Counted from the stretch's first letter, positions 52,880-62,177 are shown. The stretch: DNA of 64,000 bases from Bacillota bacterium (GCA_029565935.1 JAKQNF010000015.1:44782-108781); one strand, 5' to 3'. Translations and numbers: made by a program. The notes: generated by a model from the letters alone, not told the origin.

Positions 52880-54070
52880 CTATATCAACCCTAGTTCCTT
52901 GCCGACTTTCTCGAATTTGTCCAAGGCAAACTCCAGGTCGATCTGAGTATGGGCTGCGGTTACTATGGTCCTTACCCTTTCCTTGCCTACCGGTACGGTC
53001 GGGAAGGCTAATCCGACTACGAATACACCCTCTTCGAACAGCCTGTCCGAAAGCTTCATTGTCTTGGCCCCATCTCCTACCATGACCGGTGTTATCGGCG
53101 TCTGGCTCATGCCCGTATCAAAGCCAAGGCGGTTGAGGCCTTCTTTGAAGAACTTGGTGTTCGACCACAGCTTCTCCATATGCCACGGCTCCTGCTCGAG
53201 CAGGTCGAACGCTTCAAGGCATGCCGCAGTGACCGCCGGCGGATGCGAAGTCGAGAACAATATCGGCCTTGCTCTCATTATCAGGTAGTCGATCAACGTC
53301 TGTGAGCCTGCTACGTATCCGCCCAACACACCAATCGCCTTCGACAGCGTGCCGACTTGTATGTCCACCTGGCCGTGGATGTTGAAGTGGTCAACAGTAC
53401 CACGTCCGTTCCTTCCGAGCACGCCGCTCGCATGGGCGTCGTCCACCATCGTTATCGCCCCGTACTCCTTCGCTATCTTGCACATCTCGTCGAGCTTACC
53501 GATGTCGCCGTCCATCGAGAAGACCCCGTCGGTGATGACGAGCACATGGGCACCCTTCGCCATCGCTTCCTTGCTCTCCTCGAGCCTCTCTCTTAGATGC
53601 TGCATGTCGGCGTGCCTAAACACTTTGATCTCTGCTCTCGAGAGCCTGCAGCCGTCTATGATGCTCGCATGGTTAAGCTCGTCGCTGATGATGATGTCGT
53701 TCTTGCCGAGCACTGCCGAGACTGTCCCCGAATTGGCGGTGAACCCCGACTGGAAGACAAGCGCCGCTTCGGTATGCTTGAACTTGGCTATCTTCCTTTC
53801 GAGCTCGGTATGGCCTTCCATAGTGCCTGCAATGGTCCTGACGGCTCCCGACCCGGCCCCGAGCTCCCTGACCGCCTTCTCGGCGGCGGCTATCATCCTA
53901 GGGTGGTTCGCGAAGCCCAGGTAATTATTGGATGAGAGGTTCACAAGCTCCTTGCCGTCATAGACGCACTTGGCAAGCTGCCTTCCGTGGAGCACCCTGG
54001 GGTACCTGAAGAGCTTCTGCTCCTTCATCTTATCAATTTCCTTGGCGAGATAATCTAGGGCGTATCCCAT
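52880..54070 (-). CDS. kbl: Glycine C-acetyltransferase (2-amino-3-ketobutyrate CoA ligase)
   Basis: A 396-aa PLP enzyme of the alpha-oxoamine synthase family. The Schiff-base Lys lies in VGTLSKAIGVLGGYVAG; TMVDDAHASGVLGRNGRGT and SSNNYLGFANHPRM are conserved blocks. It cleaves 2-amino-3-oxobutyrate with CoA to glycine and acetyl-CoA. It lies 71 nt after tdh on the same strand, forming the threonine degradation pair. AGGAGG precedes the ATG. Confidence 0.96.
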   Translation of the reverse strand: MGYALDYLAKEIDKMKEQKLFRYPRVLHGRQLAKCVYDGKELVNLSSNNYLGFANHPRMIAAAEKAVRELGAGSGAVRTIAGTMEGHTELERKIAKFKHTEAALVFQSGFTANSGTVSAVLGKNDIIISDELNHASIIDGCRLSRAEIKVFRHADMQHLRERLEESKEAMAKGAHVLVITDGVFSMDGDIGKLDEMCKIAKEYGAITMVDDAHASGVLGRNGRGTVDHFNIHGQVDIQVGTLSKAIGVLGGYVAGSQTLIDYLIMRARPILFSTSHPPAVTAACLEAFDLLEQEPWHMEKLWSNTKFFKEGLNRLGFDTGMSQTPITPVMVGDGAKTMKLSDRLFEEGVFVVGLAFPTVPVGKERVRTIVTAAHTQIDLEFALDKFEKVGKELGLI

Positions 54071-54141
54071 CTATATACCTCCTGTACAGTTCATGATCCA
54101 AGCTTTTACCAAGATGTACCGTCCTCGTGATCTACGCATGC

Positions 54142-55167
54142 TTACGGATAGAGGATCACCTTGCCGCACTCACCTGCGATCATCAGCTCAAGGCCCTTCT
54201 CTATCTCCTCGAGGGGCATCTTATGCGTTATGAGCTTGCTGAGGTCGACACCTTTGGCTAGCAATGCCTGTCCCTTGAACCATGTATCCCATATACGCCT
54301 TCCGTTGATGCCTTTCACTACTATGCTCTTGAAGATGATGTCGTTCGCTATGTCGAACTCCACCGGCTTCGACGGTATGCCCAACAATGATGCCGTCCCG
54401 GCTTTCCTAAGGGCAGCGAATCCTTGTTTGATGGCACTGGGATTCCCGCTTACTTCCAGGAGAACGTCCGCTCCCCTGCCTTGTGTCAGATCCTTAATTA
54501 ATGGGACGGGGTCATCGTTCTTGGGGTTGATTGCGTAATCCGCGCCCAGCTTCTTTGCCAGGTTCAATCTATACTCCGAGACATCGGTCACGAACACCCT
54601 CCTCGCGCCCGACAGCTTCGCGACAGGTATGGCCGCAAGGCCTATCGGTCCCATTCCAGTGATGAGTACGTCCGCACCAACCAAGTCAGCCGAGAGCGCC
54701 GTGTGTACCGCGTTTCCGTACGGATCCTGTATCGCTGCTATCTCCACGGGCACTTCTATCTCCCACGGCCAACAGGCAGTCTCGGGTACGGCTACATATT
54801 CAGCGAAGCAACCATCGCGGTCGACCCCGATTATCTTCATAGTTTCGCAGACATGCCCCATGCCCTGCCTGCAATAGTAACAATGCCCGCAGGTTATATG
54901 GGTCTCGACCGACACGAACTGGCCGAGTTTGACGGAGTTTACGCCTTCGCCTACCTCGACGATGTCGCCGCAGAATTCATGTCCGAAAATAAGTGGTGGT
55001 GTTATCCTCTTGCGGGACCAGTCGTCCCACTCATAGATGTGAACGTCAGTGCCGCAGATTGCGGCCGCCTTGACCTTGATGAGAACCTCTCTTCTGCCGA
55101 TCTTTGGGATCGGTGCCGTTATGAGATCGAATCCTGGGCCGGGCGCAATCTTCGCCACGGCCTTCAT
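54142..55167 (-). CDS. tdh: L-threonine 3-dehydrogenase
   Basis: A 341-aa zinc medium-chain dehydrogenase. The catalytic zinc ligands are Cys in AAICGTDVHIYEWD and His/Glu in FGHEFCGD; the structural zinc loop is CGHCYYCRQGMGHVC. The NAD fold has ITGMGPIGLAAIPVAK, and HIYEWDxW plus NGRRIWDTW are characteristic of Tdh. It oxidises threonine to 2-amino-3-oxobutyrate, passed to Kbl. The ATG at 55167 is preferred, since an in-frame GTG four codons earlier overlaps the GGAGGGG site. Confidence 0.95.
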   Translation of the reverse strand: MKAVAKIAPGPGFDLITAPIPKIGRREVLIKVKAAAICGTDVHIYEWDDWSRKRITPPLIFGHEFCGDIVEVGEGVNSVKLGQFVSVETHITCGHCYYCRQGMGHVCETMKIIGVDRDGCFAEYVAVPETACWPWEIEVPVEIAAIQDPYGNAVHTALSADLVGADVLITGMGPIGLAAIPVAKLSGARRVFVTDVSEYRLNLAKKLGADYAINPKNDDPVPLIKDLTQGRGADVLLEVSGNPSAIKQGFAALRKAGTASLLGIPSKPVEFDIANDIIFKSIVVKGINGRRIWDTWFKGQALLAKGVDLSKLITHKMPLEEIEKGLELMIAGECGKVILYP

Positions 55168-55334
55168 AGTCCCCTCCACAGAAGCATACCCCCTATCGAA
55201 TCTTCATATGGCTCTAATGGCAGAACGCATAAATCAACAAGGAGATCCAAATACTAAAAATATGAACGGATAAACGCGCCTCCAATCCAATTTGAGAGAT
55301 CTTACTTGTTCAAGTTTCTACGCATAATATGCGA

Positions 55335-55366
55335 ATAAAAGCCGGCGCTATATTTTGCGCCGGCTT
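55335..55366 (-). terminator. Terminator of the NifU-like gene
   Basis: Ten-bp stem AAGCCGGCGC/GCGCCGGCTT with an 8-nt loop followed by a T-rich tract (TTATTC) on the minus strand, immediately past the stop. Confidence 0.8.
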
Positions 55367-55372
55367 AAATCC

Positions 55373-55594
55373 CTAGACCGATTCTACAGCTACGATTTCG
55401 GGTATCTGCTTCTTAAGGAGCTTCTCGATGCCCATCTTCAACGTCATCTGCGACATGGGGCAGCCTTTGCATGCTCCTTGCAGCCTCACCTTGACTATAT
55501 TGTCCGGTGTTACCTCCACGAGTTCGACGTCTCCGCCGTCCGCCTGAAGGCTCGGCCTTATCTGGTCAAGCACCGCCTGTACCTTCTCAAGCAT
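55373..55594 (-). CDS. NifU C-terminal-domain iron-sulfur scaffold protein (Nfu-like)
   Basis: A 73-aa single-domain Nfu protein. It has [20 protein letters not shown] and the CxxC cluster site [18 protein letters not shown]. It carries or delivers [4Fe-4S] clusters, in line with the many iron-sulfur enzymes of this organism. The ATG at 55594 follows GGAGG; an in-frame TTG two codons earlier is too near that site. Confidence 0.95.
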   Translation of the reverse strand: MLEKVQAVLDQIRPSLQADGGDVELVEVTPDNIVKVRLQGACKGCPMSQMTLKMGIEKLLKKQIPEIVAVESV

Positions 55595-55671
55595 TTCCAA
55601 ACCTCCGTTCGATCGCGCCCATGAGCGGGGCGCTCGCCGAGTAATATTTTAACACTTTCATACCCTTTTTC

Positions 55672-56730
55672 CTATTTGCCGTGGCTGAACCTGTAGTTCA
55701 TAATATCTCCGTCCCTGACTATATAATCCCTGCCCTCGAGCCTAAAATGACCGGCGGTCCTAGCCCCTGCCATGCCGCCGTCAGCGATGAAATCCTCGTA
55801 TGCGACGGTCTCGGCCCTTATGAAGCCCTTCTCTATATCCGAATGTATCTTCCCTGCCGCTTCCTTCGCCGTCGACCCATCCTCGACGGGCCAGGCACGG
55901 ACCTCGTCCTCGCCTACCGTGAAGAACGATATGAGCCCCAGGCTCTGATATACGGCCTTGGCCACCTTGTCCACGCCGCTTTCGACTATGCCATACTCCT
56001 GCATGAGCTGCAGGCGGTCCTGCTCGTCCAGTTCGGCCATCTCAGCCTCGACCCTCGCGCAGAGCTCAACTAGCGGCATATCGTAGGAAGAGCAATGTTC
56101 CTTGACCTTTTCCATATCTTCGTAGGATCCGGAGAGAAGCTCCTCCTCGCCTAGGTTAACGCACATGATCATCGGCTTCACCGAAAGTAGGCCATATCCT
56201 ATGAGCCTCGCCCTGTCCTCTTCGCTAAGTTCGATCTGCCTTAGGCTCTTGCCCTCGCCGAGCTGGCCCAGCAGCCTCGTCATGAGCTCGAGTTCCGACT
56301 CTTCCTCCGCCGTCCTCTTCTTCTGGGCGGCGAGCCTTTCCACCCTCACGTCAGCGGTCGCCATATCGGCCAGTATGAGCTCGTCAGTTGCATGCGTCGC
56401 GTCCTGGTACGGATGGGGCAGGCTGCCGGCCTCTTCGAATCCCTTGACCACGTTTATAAGGGCATCCATCGTCCTCATATGGTTTACCAGCCTTATGAGC
56501 GCCTTCTTGTCCTGCCCGCTTGAAGCCGCGCCTGCAAGGTCGAGGACCTCGACCTGGGCATAGACTGTCTTCTTCGGTTTAAATGCCTCCGTGAGAATAT
56601 CTATCCTTTTATCCGGCACCTTCGCCATTCCTATCGAAGCTTCTTGCCTCGCAGCTTCGCCTTTTCCGGTAAGAAGCCTAAAAAGGGTGGTTTTGCCGGA
56701 TCCGGGCCTGCCTATGATTCCTACCTTCAT
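55672..56730 (-). CDS. ychF: YchF/Obg-family GTPase (OLA1-like)
   Basis: A 352-aa P-loop NTPase. G1 is GRPGSGKTT, the switch region includes EVLDLAGAASS, and the NKxE-like position is CVNLGEEE. A coiled-coil insertion follows G3 (AAQKKRTAEEESELELM) and the C-terminal TGS-type domain contains FTVGEDEVRAWPVEDGSTA. YchF proteins bind ATP/GTP and ribosomes and act in stress control. GGAGG precedes the ATG at 56730; the upstream extension has no likeness to the family. Confidence 0.92.
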   Translation of the reverse strand: MKVGIIGRPGSGKTTLFRLLTGKGEAARQEASIGMAKVPDKRIDILTEAFKPKKTVYAQVEVLDLAGAASSGQDKKALIRLVNHMRTMDALINVVKGFEEAGSLPHPYQDATHATDELILADMATADVRVERLAAQKKRTAEEESELELMTRLLGQLGEGKSLRQIELSEEDRARLIGYGLLSVKPMIMCVNLGEEELLSGSYEDMEKVKEHCSSYDMPLVELCARVEAEMAELDEQDRLQLMQEYGIVESGVDKVAKAVYQSLGLISFFTVGEDEVRAWPVEDGSTAKEAAGKIHSDIEKGFIRAETVAYEDFIADGGMAGARTAGHFRLEGRDYIVRDGDIMNYRFSHGK

Positions 56731-56868
56731 CGAACAACCTCCGCTGTTTTTGCCACCCATATATTATGAAGACAAACGAGCATGCAGTCAAAGATAAGGT
56801 CCCATCGGCCGTCCATCTACCATGGGCTACCCGCCGTTGCTGAATCCGCAAACCGCTTTGTATGCGAA

Positions 56869-56894
56869 GGGCCACGCTCTTCGCTGCGTGGCCC
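56869..56894 (-). terminator. Hairpin after hsp20
   Basis: Nine-bp stem GGGCCACGC/GCGTGGCCC with an 8-nt loop, 43 nt past the hsp20 stop; no strong T-run. Confidence 0.6.
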
Positions 56895-56936
56895 ATGTCG
56901 CTCTGTTAGGTATATTCCCTCTCCGCTATGTTTTGG

Positions 56937-57383
56937 TTATTCCTGGTTGACCTTGATCTTGATCTCAGGCACGGTCTCCTTGACCTTCTTGGGGATTACT
57001 AGCTCGAGTAGCCCGTTCTTGTAGCTTGCCTTCGCATTCGCGGTATCGAGCCCCTCCGAGAGCTCGAATGCCCTGTAGAATGATCCGCACCTGCGCTCGC
57101 GCCTGATGTAGTTCTTCTCGACCTTCTCCTCCTCGGATTTCGCCTCGGCCTTGATCTCGAGCATGTCCTCCTTTAGGCTGATGTCGATCTCTTCTGGGCT
57201 GAAGCCGGGCATCTCCGCCTTCAGCATGACTTGTGTGTCATTCTCCTCGATATCTACCGCCGGCGCCCAGCAGCCCTTCTCGCGATTGTACCCTCTTGCC
57301 GTGGGTTCGTCCTCAAAGAACCTGTTCATGGTCCTGATCATGTCGTTGACGTCCCTATAAGGGTTCCACCTTACGATGTTCAT
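56937..57383 (-). CDS. hsp20: Small heat-shock protein Hsp20 (alpha-crystallin family)
   Basis: A 148-aa chaperone. N-terminal NIVRWNPYRDVNDMIRTMNR, then the alpha-crystallin domain (PAVDIEENDTQVMLKAEMPG, GSFYRAFELSEGLDTANAKA) and the A-x-x-x-NGLLEL-x-I/V-x-I/V strand before a short tail. It holds unfolding proteins in oligomers. GGAGG precedes the ATG at 57383, and a near-consensus promoter lies about 40 nt further upstream. No CIRCE element was seen. Confidence 0.95.
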   Translation of the reverse strand: MNIVRWNPYRDVNDMIRTMNRFFEDEPTARGYNREKGCWAPAVDIEENDTQVMLKAEMPGFSPEEIDISLKEDMLEIKAEAKSEEEKVEKNYIRRERRCGSFYRAFELSEGLDTANAKASYKNGLLELVIPKKVKETVPEIKIKVNQE

Positions 57384-57423
57384 TATCCCTACCTCCTCTT
57401 TAAGAAGTATTATTTGCATTCTC

Positions 57424-57452
57424 ATTATAAGAAAGTTGTAATTACATGTCAA
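57424..57452 (-). promoter_or_regulatory. Sigma-70 promoter of hsp20
   Basis: Consensus -35 TTGACA (57452-57447), 17-nt spacer, consensus -10 TATAAT (57429-57424). This is the best promoter match in the window. Confidence 0.9.
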
Positions 57453-57611
57453 TAAATCTTGCCACACTGTTTCATGTTATTTGCCTTCATCAATTGAACG
57501 AGGCTGTTGGAGGTTTTGTTCCCCCCTTCAGTACGATGTAAGAATCATGCAGGATGTGGTGATTTGCCGTCGAATATGGAGCCTATAACACTCTGAAGGG
57601 AGGCGCATGGC

Positions 57612-58061
57612 TTGTTACAGGACTTTAAGAAATTCGTCATGAGGGGGAACGTGATAGACCTCGCCGTAGGTATCATCATCGGCGGCGCGTTCGGCAAGAT
57701 AGTCTCGTCTTTCGTAAACGAGATCCTCATGCCGCCTATAGGCATGCTTCTAGGAAAGGTGGACTTCAAGAACCTGTTCGTTTCGCTGGATGGCAACAAG
57801 TATGTGACCCTGGCGGACGCGCAGGCGGCAGGGGCCGCCACTATCAACTACGGCAGCTTCATAGGTACCGTCATCGACTTTGTAATAATCGCATTCGTGA
57901 TCTTCATAATGATAAGGACGTTGAACAGGGCCAAGGAGCGCCTAGAGAAGAAGCAGGAAGCTCCTGCGGCGGCCCCGACTACGAAGCAGTGCCCGCACTG
58001 CTTCACCGATATAAACATAAAGGCCACACGCTGCCCGAACTGCACGTCCGAGCTTAAATGA
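57612..58061 (+). CDS. mscL: Large-conductance mechanosensitive channel MscL with zinc-ribbon tail
   Basis: A 149-aa channel. The N-terminal helix [20 protein letters not shown] and pore helix [20 protein letters not shown] are typical, followed by the second helix [20 protein letters not shown]. The C-terminus adds a CPHC...CPNC zinc ribbon, a variant seen in some MscL proteins. The start is TTG at 57612 behind GGGAGG; a nearby ATG is out of frame. It opens under hypo-osmotic shock. Confidence 0.95.
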   Translation: MLQDFKKFVMRGNVIDLAVGIIIGGAFGKIVSSFVNEILMPPIGMLLGKVDFKNLFVSLDGNKYVTLADAQAAGAATINYGSFIGTVIDFVIIAFVIFIMIRTLNRAKERLEKKQEAPAAAPTTKQCPHCFTDINIKATRCPNCTSELK

Positions 58062-58083
58062 AGAGATAGGCAAGAGTATTGAA

Positions 58084-58123
58084 AGCCGGCCGCTAGGCGT
58101 TAATGCAGCGGCCGGCTCTTTTT
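58084..58123 (+). terminator. Rho-independent terminator of mscL
   Basis: Eleven-bp stem AGCCGGCCGCT/AGCGGCCGGCT, 12-nt loop, then CTTTTT. It also separates mscL from convergent lysA. Confidence 0.93.
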
Positions 58124-58136
58124 CGTCCTTTTCAGG

Positions 58137-59453
58137 TTAATCCTGCAGCCTTTTTGGAAGCAGCTGGGGCTTCATGATGTCCTTTGCCGTCTCTCCCCTT
58201 ACGACCAGCTGGGCCCTTCCTCCCCTTACGAACACCACAGGAGGCTTGGCATGCATGTTGTAATGGGACGACATCGAATAGTTGTACGCACCGGTGGTGA
58301 GCACCGCGAGCAGGTCGCCTGCTTTGAGTTCGGGCAGCTTTATGTCCCAGATGAGCATGTCTCCGGACTCGCATGCGTTGCCTGCGATCGTATATAACCT
58401 TTCCGGCTTGTCCTTGGCCTTGTTGGCGACTATCGCGTCATACTCGGCCTGATAAAGCGCGACTCTGGGATTGTCCGTCATACCGCCGTCCACGGAAGCG
58501 TAGGTCCTTATGCCTGGGATCTCCTTTATCGCTCCTATGGTGTACAGCGTCACCCCCGCCTCACCGACTATGGACCTTCCCGGCTCAACCATAAGCTTCG
58601 GCACTTTCAGGCCGTGCTTCTTCGATTCGGCCTCCACCGTCGAGCAGATCAGCTCCGCCAGCTGGTCGATGCTCTTAGGCTTGTCCTTCTCGACGTACCT
58701 TACGCCAAGGCCTCCTCCTAGGTTAAGCTCCTTGTAGACGAAGCCCGTCCTCTTCTTTACTTCCGCGGCGAAGCCTATCATGCTCTCCGCGGCTAGCTTG
58801 TATGCATCTATATCGAATATCTGGGATCCGATGTGGCAGTGGAAGCCGTGCAGCTTGATATTTCGAAGGCCGAGCGCCATGTCGACCGCCTTGTCTGCCC
58901 TGCCGTCAGCTATCCCCAATCCGAACTTCGAATCCGTCTGCCCCGTCTGTATATATTTATGCGTATGAGCTTCTACACCTGGGGCGAGCCTTAAAAGTAT
59001 GTCGGCCTTCTTGCCGAGCGCTGCGGCGGTATCGTCTATCAGCTGCAGTTCGTCGAAGTTGTCGACTATGAAGCGTCCGATGCCGACGTCGAGTCCTTTC
59101 CTAATCTCCGAAGGAGTCTTGTTATTGCCGTGGAAATGCACGTTTTTGGGGTCGAAACCCGCCGAAAGGGCGCATTCGAGCTCGTTGCCCGACACTACGT
59201 CTATCGAGAGGCCCTCCTGCCGTACAAGGGCCGCCATCGCCCTGGTTAGGAACGCCTTGGAGGCGTAAAGCACTTCCGTACCTGCTATCCTGGAACGGAA
59301 AGCCCTCAGGTATTCCCTGCACTGCCCCCTCATGTAGTCCTCGTCCATGATATACAATGGGGTTCCGAACTTCGCCGCAAGCTTGGTCAATGATACTTTC
59401 CCCAGCTTGAGCGAGCCGTTCCTCCCGGCTTTTACGTTAGACCTTCCGTGCAT
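58137..59453 (-). CDS. lysA: Diaminopimelate decarboxylase
   Basis: A 438-aa alanine-racemase-fold PLP enzyme. The PLP Lys is in EVLYASKAFLTRA; HGFHCHIGSQIFD, LNLGGGLGVRY, VEPGRSIVGEAG and the substrate-binding ACESGDML motif are all present. It decarboxylates meso-diaminopimelate to lysine. AAGGAGG precedes the ATG at 59453. It is transcribed alone. Confidence 0.96.
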   Translation of the reverse strand: MHGRSNVKAGRNGSLKLGKVSLTKLAAKFGTPLYIMDEDYMRGQCREYLRAFRSRIAGTEVLYASKAFLTRAMAALVRQEGLSIDVVSGNELECALSAGFDPKNVHFHGNNKTPSEIRKGLDVGIGRFIVDNFDELQLIDDTAAALGKKADILLRLAPGVEAHTHKYIQTGQTDSKFGLGIADGRADKAVDMALGLRNIKLHGFHCHIGSQIFDIDAYKLAAESMIGFAAEVKKRTGFVYKELNLGGGLGVRYVEKDKPKSIDQLAELICSTVEAESKKHGLKVPKLMVEPGRSIVGEAGVTLYTIGAIKEIPGIRTYASVDGGMTDNPRVALYQAEYDAIVANKAKDKPERLYTIAGNACESGDMLIWDIKLPELKAGDLLAVLTTGAYNYSMSSHYNMHAKPPVVFVRGGRAQLVVRGETAKDIMKPQLLPKRLQD

Positions 59454-59795
59454 TAGGATGCCTCCTTCTACATAAATATACTGAAAAGATAACATCCCGG
59501 GATGGGTTCCTGCAAGGCCGGGCATGATCTCTTACCCAATCGAGCCTTTCTTTGGCTTTCCACAATTCTATCTAATAACTTTACTAGGGGGTGGTGAGGG
59601 AGGGTAGTAAGGGGCAATAAATTAGTACGAGATATAATACAAGCACTAGTCCACAAATCCAGATTTCGATACTTCTTACTTGATTTGGCCTTTGCTTACG
59701 CTTTAGTCGTGGTTGTACTTTAGCACCTTGACGTTACTACTCGACAGTCTCGATAATAAAGGTAATATAATCCTGTTATACCAGTATCTAACTGA
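59454..59795. other. Intergenic region at the left edge of the decayed element
   Basis: This holds the lysA leader and AT-rich sequence with no supported gene. No repeat of the tRNA-Leu sequence, which might mark an attachment site, was found here by eye. Confidence 0.4.
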
Positions 59796-60014
59796 GTTTC
59801 ACTGTCGGCAGAATCAGCGAAGCTCCACGAAAGGCACGCGGACAAGTTCGCCGTCGAGCTTCTAATGCCACGGATCACGTTTATGACCGTATATGCTGTC
59901 ACGAGTAGCATTGTCGATGTGGCCCACATGTTCGATGTTTCTGTACAAGCAGCAACGATTAGGGCCGCAGAACTAGGGTTGGTAAGGTACTGTACGGGAG
60001 GGATATCGGCATGA
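59796..60014 (+). pseudogene. ImmA/IrrE-family metallopeptidase, C-terminal remnant
   Basis: A 72-codon open stretch directly after an in-frame stop, with no start codon or ribosome site. It reads LHERHADKFAVELLMPRIT and then VDVAHMFDVSVQAATIRAAE, LGLVRY, the typical C-terminal part of ImmA/IrrE (DUF955) proteases; the HExxH active site is missing. ImmA cleaves phage or ICE repressors. Its stop overlaps the next start (ATGA), which preserves the ancestral gene order. Confidence 0.7.
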
Positions 60015-60562
60015 GAAGGGTATTGCTTTGCGTTGTGCTTTTAGCCCTTACGGTTGTTCATGTTGAAGCAGCTCCATTATCCGACGATATTCTAAACAGG
60101 CTTAAGATCACGTATGACAAGTTCGAGGATATGACTACAGTAAAATCCTCGCTTGATGGATATGCCGGCGATGGATTGAGTTGGATATACCTTGAGGCAT
60201 ACCACAACGACCAGCACTTGCGCCTTGACATGCAGGTGTCCTATATATCTCAACGCAGTATAGGACTGCAATACGTCATATTCTTAGTCGATGGTGCCAG
60301 ATATGCTACGCCGACAGATGTGGAAGTGGTATATGGCGGTACGACCTATGGATATGTCGGAGAACGCATTATCTACCCTGTGCCTCGTCCCGAGGTTTTA
60401 GAAATCGCAAATGCAATCTATAACGCCGGGCTTGATGGCGTGGTGGAGTACAAGTTAGTTGGCTCGGCAGGCGCTATAACAGGACAGTTCACACGAGAGC
60501 AGCTCCAAGCATGGCATGATGTGTATGACTACAGTATGTCGTTGACTAAAAGGGCATCATAG
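60011..60562 (+). CDS. Secreted hypothetical protein of the decayed element
   Basis: A 183-aa protein with a clear signal peptide (MRRVLLCVVLLALTVVHVEA, cleaved near AAPL). The mature part is acidic with mixed alpha/beta pattern and no cysteines. I recognise no family. It is translationally coupled to the ImmA remnant and precedes a small membrane protein and the integrase, so it probably belonged to the lysogeny or maintenance module of the element. Confidence 0.7.
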   Translation: MRRVLLCVVLLALTVVHVEAAPLSDDILNRLKITYDKFEDMTTVKSSLDGYAGDGLSWIYLEAYHNDQHLRLDMQVSYISQRSIGLQYVIFLVDGARYATPTDVEVVYGGTTYGYVGERIIYPVPRPEVLEIANAIYNAGLDGVVEYKLVGSAGAITGQFTREQLQAWHDVYDYSMSLTKRAS

Positions 60563-60606
60563 CATGCATGTATCCGAAAATATGAATATATTAGGGGGTG
60601 TGTGCG

Positions 60607-60831
60607 GTGAGCGATGGGTCTTTTATTGTGCTTATCTTTGCGAGTTTACTTGCTGCTATTCTCGTGTTCCTAATCGCGCGGGCGTTAGTGCTGTGGTATT
60701 TCCGTATCAACGAAATATGCGACCACCTCAAGGTGCAGAACTACCTGATGTCTAAACAGATGGGTATCGCCGTGCCGTTCGTAGACGGCGGGCGGGTGGT
60801 GGATGAGAGCTTACTAAAAACGGTAGGTTAG
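60607..60831 (+). CDS. Small membrane protein of the decayed element
   Basis: A 74-aa protein with one membrane helix (SFIVLIFASLLAAILVFLIA) and a cytoplasmic tail. AGGGGG lies 8 nt before the GTG at 60607. Function unknown; its place between the secreted protein and the integrase suggests an element-borne gene. Confidence 0.6.
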   Translation: MSDGSFIVLIFASLLAAILVFLIARALVLWYFRINEICDHLKVQNYLMSKQMGIAVPFVDGGRVVDESLLKTVG

Positions 60832-60914
60832 CGGGGCAGAGGCAGGGCAAGGAAAAGGCGGGGTTTCGGCCCCGTCTCTCTTTTATTGGCAACGACTGGA
60901 AGGGGTTAGCGCGT

Positions 60915-61958
60915 GTGGGCATGTCTGTCAGGGAAACAAGGCCTGGCGTGTGGGAGGTATGCGCATACCTCGGTGTGTATGACGGCAGGAAGCGGCGGGG
61001 CTGGGCAACCGTCTATGGCAAGAAGCAGGATGCGCTCGCCGCGGAGCGCGACATGCGGATACGCCACGGCGGCGGCGTGAAGCTGAACGTGTACGAGCTG
61101 ACGCTCGCGGACTATCTGAACTTGTGGCTCATTGACTACGTGGAACCGTACAAGGAAGCGTCCACACTGGAGAACTACTCCTACAACCTGAAGCGCATAC
61201 TGCCCCATGTCGGGGATACCATGCTTAGGAAGCTCACCCCGCAGGACTTGCAGCGGGCGTACGCAAGGATCGGAAAGAAGGTCTCCTCCGCCACCGTCCG
61301 CAACACCCACCGTGTCATGCATGCCGCGCTAGAGCGCGCCGTGAAGAACGACCTTGTGCCCTATAACGTAGCGGACAGGGTAGAGCTACCGCCCGCGCCG
61401 CGGTTCGCACCCCGTGTCCTAACCCCAGAGGAGGCGGTCAGACTACTGGAGGCCGCACAGGGAACGCAACATTACACCCTGCTAGTCATGGCACTGCTCA
61501 CGTGGCAGGATGTAAACCTCACCGAGGGCGTACTGCGCGTGCGAAAGGGCAAGACGGAGGCAGGACAGTGCGTCGTATGCCTACCGCCGCCCGCCATAGT
61601 GGTTCTGAACGACCTCCACGCGCGACGAAGCCCACAGCCGACCGACCCCGTGTTCGTCGGCAAGACGGGGCGGCCCATATGTATGTCCATAATGAGCAAG
61701 AAGTATCTTCGCGGAATAACCGGCAAGGCGGGATTGCCCCGCATGCGGTTCCACGACCTCAGGCATACCCACATCACGTGGCTTGCCGCCGCGGACATCT
61801 CGGCCCGTACGGTAGCCGACAGGGTAGGACACGTAGACCCCGGCTTCACCATGAGGACATATGCCCACCTTTCGACAGACGCACAAAGGCGTGCCGCCGT
61901 ACTGGTCGGCAACACCCTACGCCTGCCGGAAAACCTCGAAAAACAAACAGGCTGTTAG
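60915..61958 (+). CDS. int: Tyrosine recombinase (phage/ICE integrase), probably inactive
   Basis: A 347-aa integrase. It has an N-terminal AP2-like arm-binding region (about 1-50) and a core-binding SAM-like domain (LTLADYLNLWLIDY to NDLVPYNVADRVELPP). The catalytic domain keeps box II (FHDLRHTHITWLA) and the Tyr motif (VADRVGHVDP, MRTYAHL). Box I is missing: LLVMALLT runs straight into WQDVNLTEGVL, so about ten residues that normally contain the first catalytic Arg (TGLRRGE-L) are deleted in frame. The GTG at 60915 has AAGGGG upstream. It points toward tRNA-Leu 124 nt away, which may be the integration target. Confidence 0.88.
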   Translation: MGMSVRETRPGVWEVCAYLGVYDGRKRRGWATVYGKKQDALAAERDMRIRHGGGVKLNVYELTLADYLNLWLIDYVEPYKEASTLENYSYNLKRILPHVGDTMLRKLTPQDLQRAYARIGKKVSSATVRNTHRVMHAALERAVKNDLVPYNVADRVELPPAPRFAPRVLTPEEAVRLLEAAQGTQHYTLLVMALLTWQDVNLTEGVLRVRKGKTEAGQCVVCLPPPAIVVLNDLHARRSPQPTDPVFVGKTGRPICMSIMSKKYLRGITGKAGLPRMRFHDLRHTHITWLAAADISARTVADRVGHVDPGFTMRTYAHLSTDAQRRAAVLVGNTLRLPENLEKQTGC

Positions 61959-62082
61959 CTGGTATTTAGATAAAGGGAGCGGTAAAGGAGCGGTCGGCAT
62001 GTATAAAAGAGGGCTGAATGTATAAGCCCAAGGATTGTTACAGCGATGACAAGCAGGGCCTACGGTGTTAATCTATTATCGT

Positions 62083-62169
62083 GCCGGAGTGGCGGAATGG
62101 CAGACGCACGAGACTTAAAATCTTGCGCCCCTAAAGGGCGTGCGGGTTCGAGTCCCGCCTCCGGCACCA
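62083..62169 (+). tRNA. tRNA-Leu (TAA)
   Basis: Class II tRNA of 87 nt. Acceptor GCCGGAG/CTCCGGC, anticodon loop CTTAAAA (TAA), long variable arm (GCCCCTAAAGGGC), T-loop GGTTCGAGTCC, encoded CCA. Confidence 0.95.
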
Positions 62170-62177
62170 GATAGCGC

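Noticed and set aside
59454..62169. Attachment-site duplication of tRNA-Leu flanking the element
   Set aside because: I looked for copies of the 5' and 3' tRNA ends on the left side and found none by eye.
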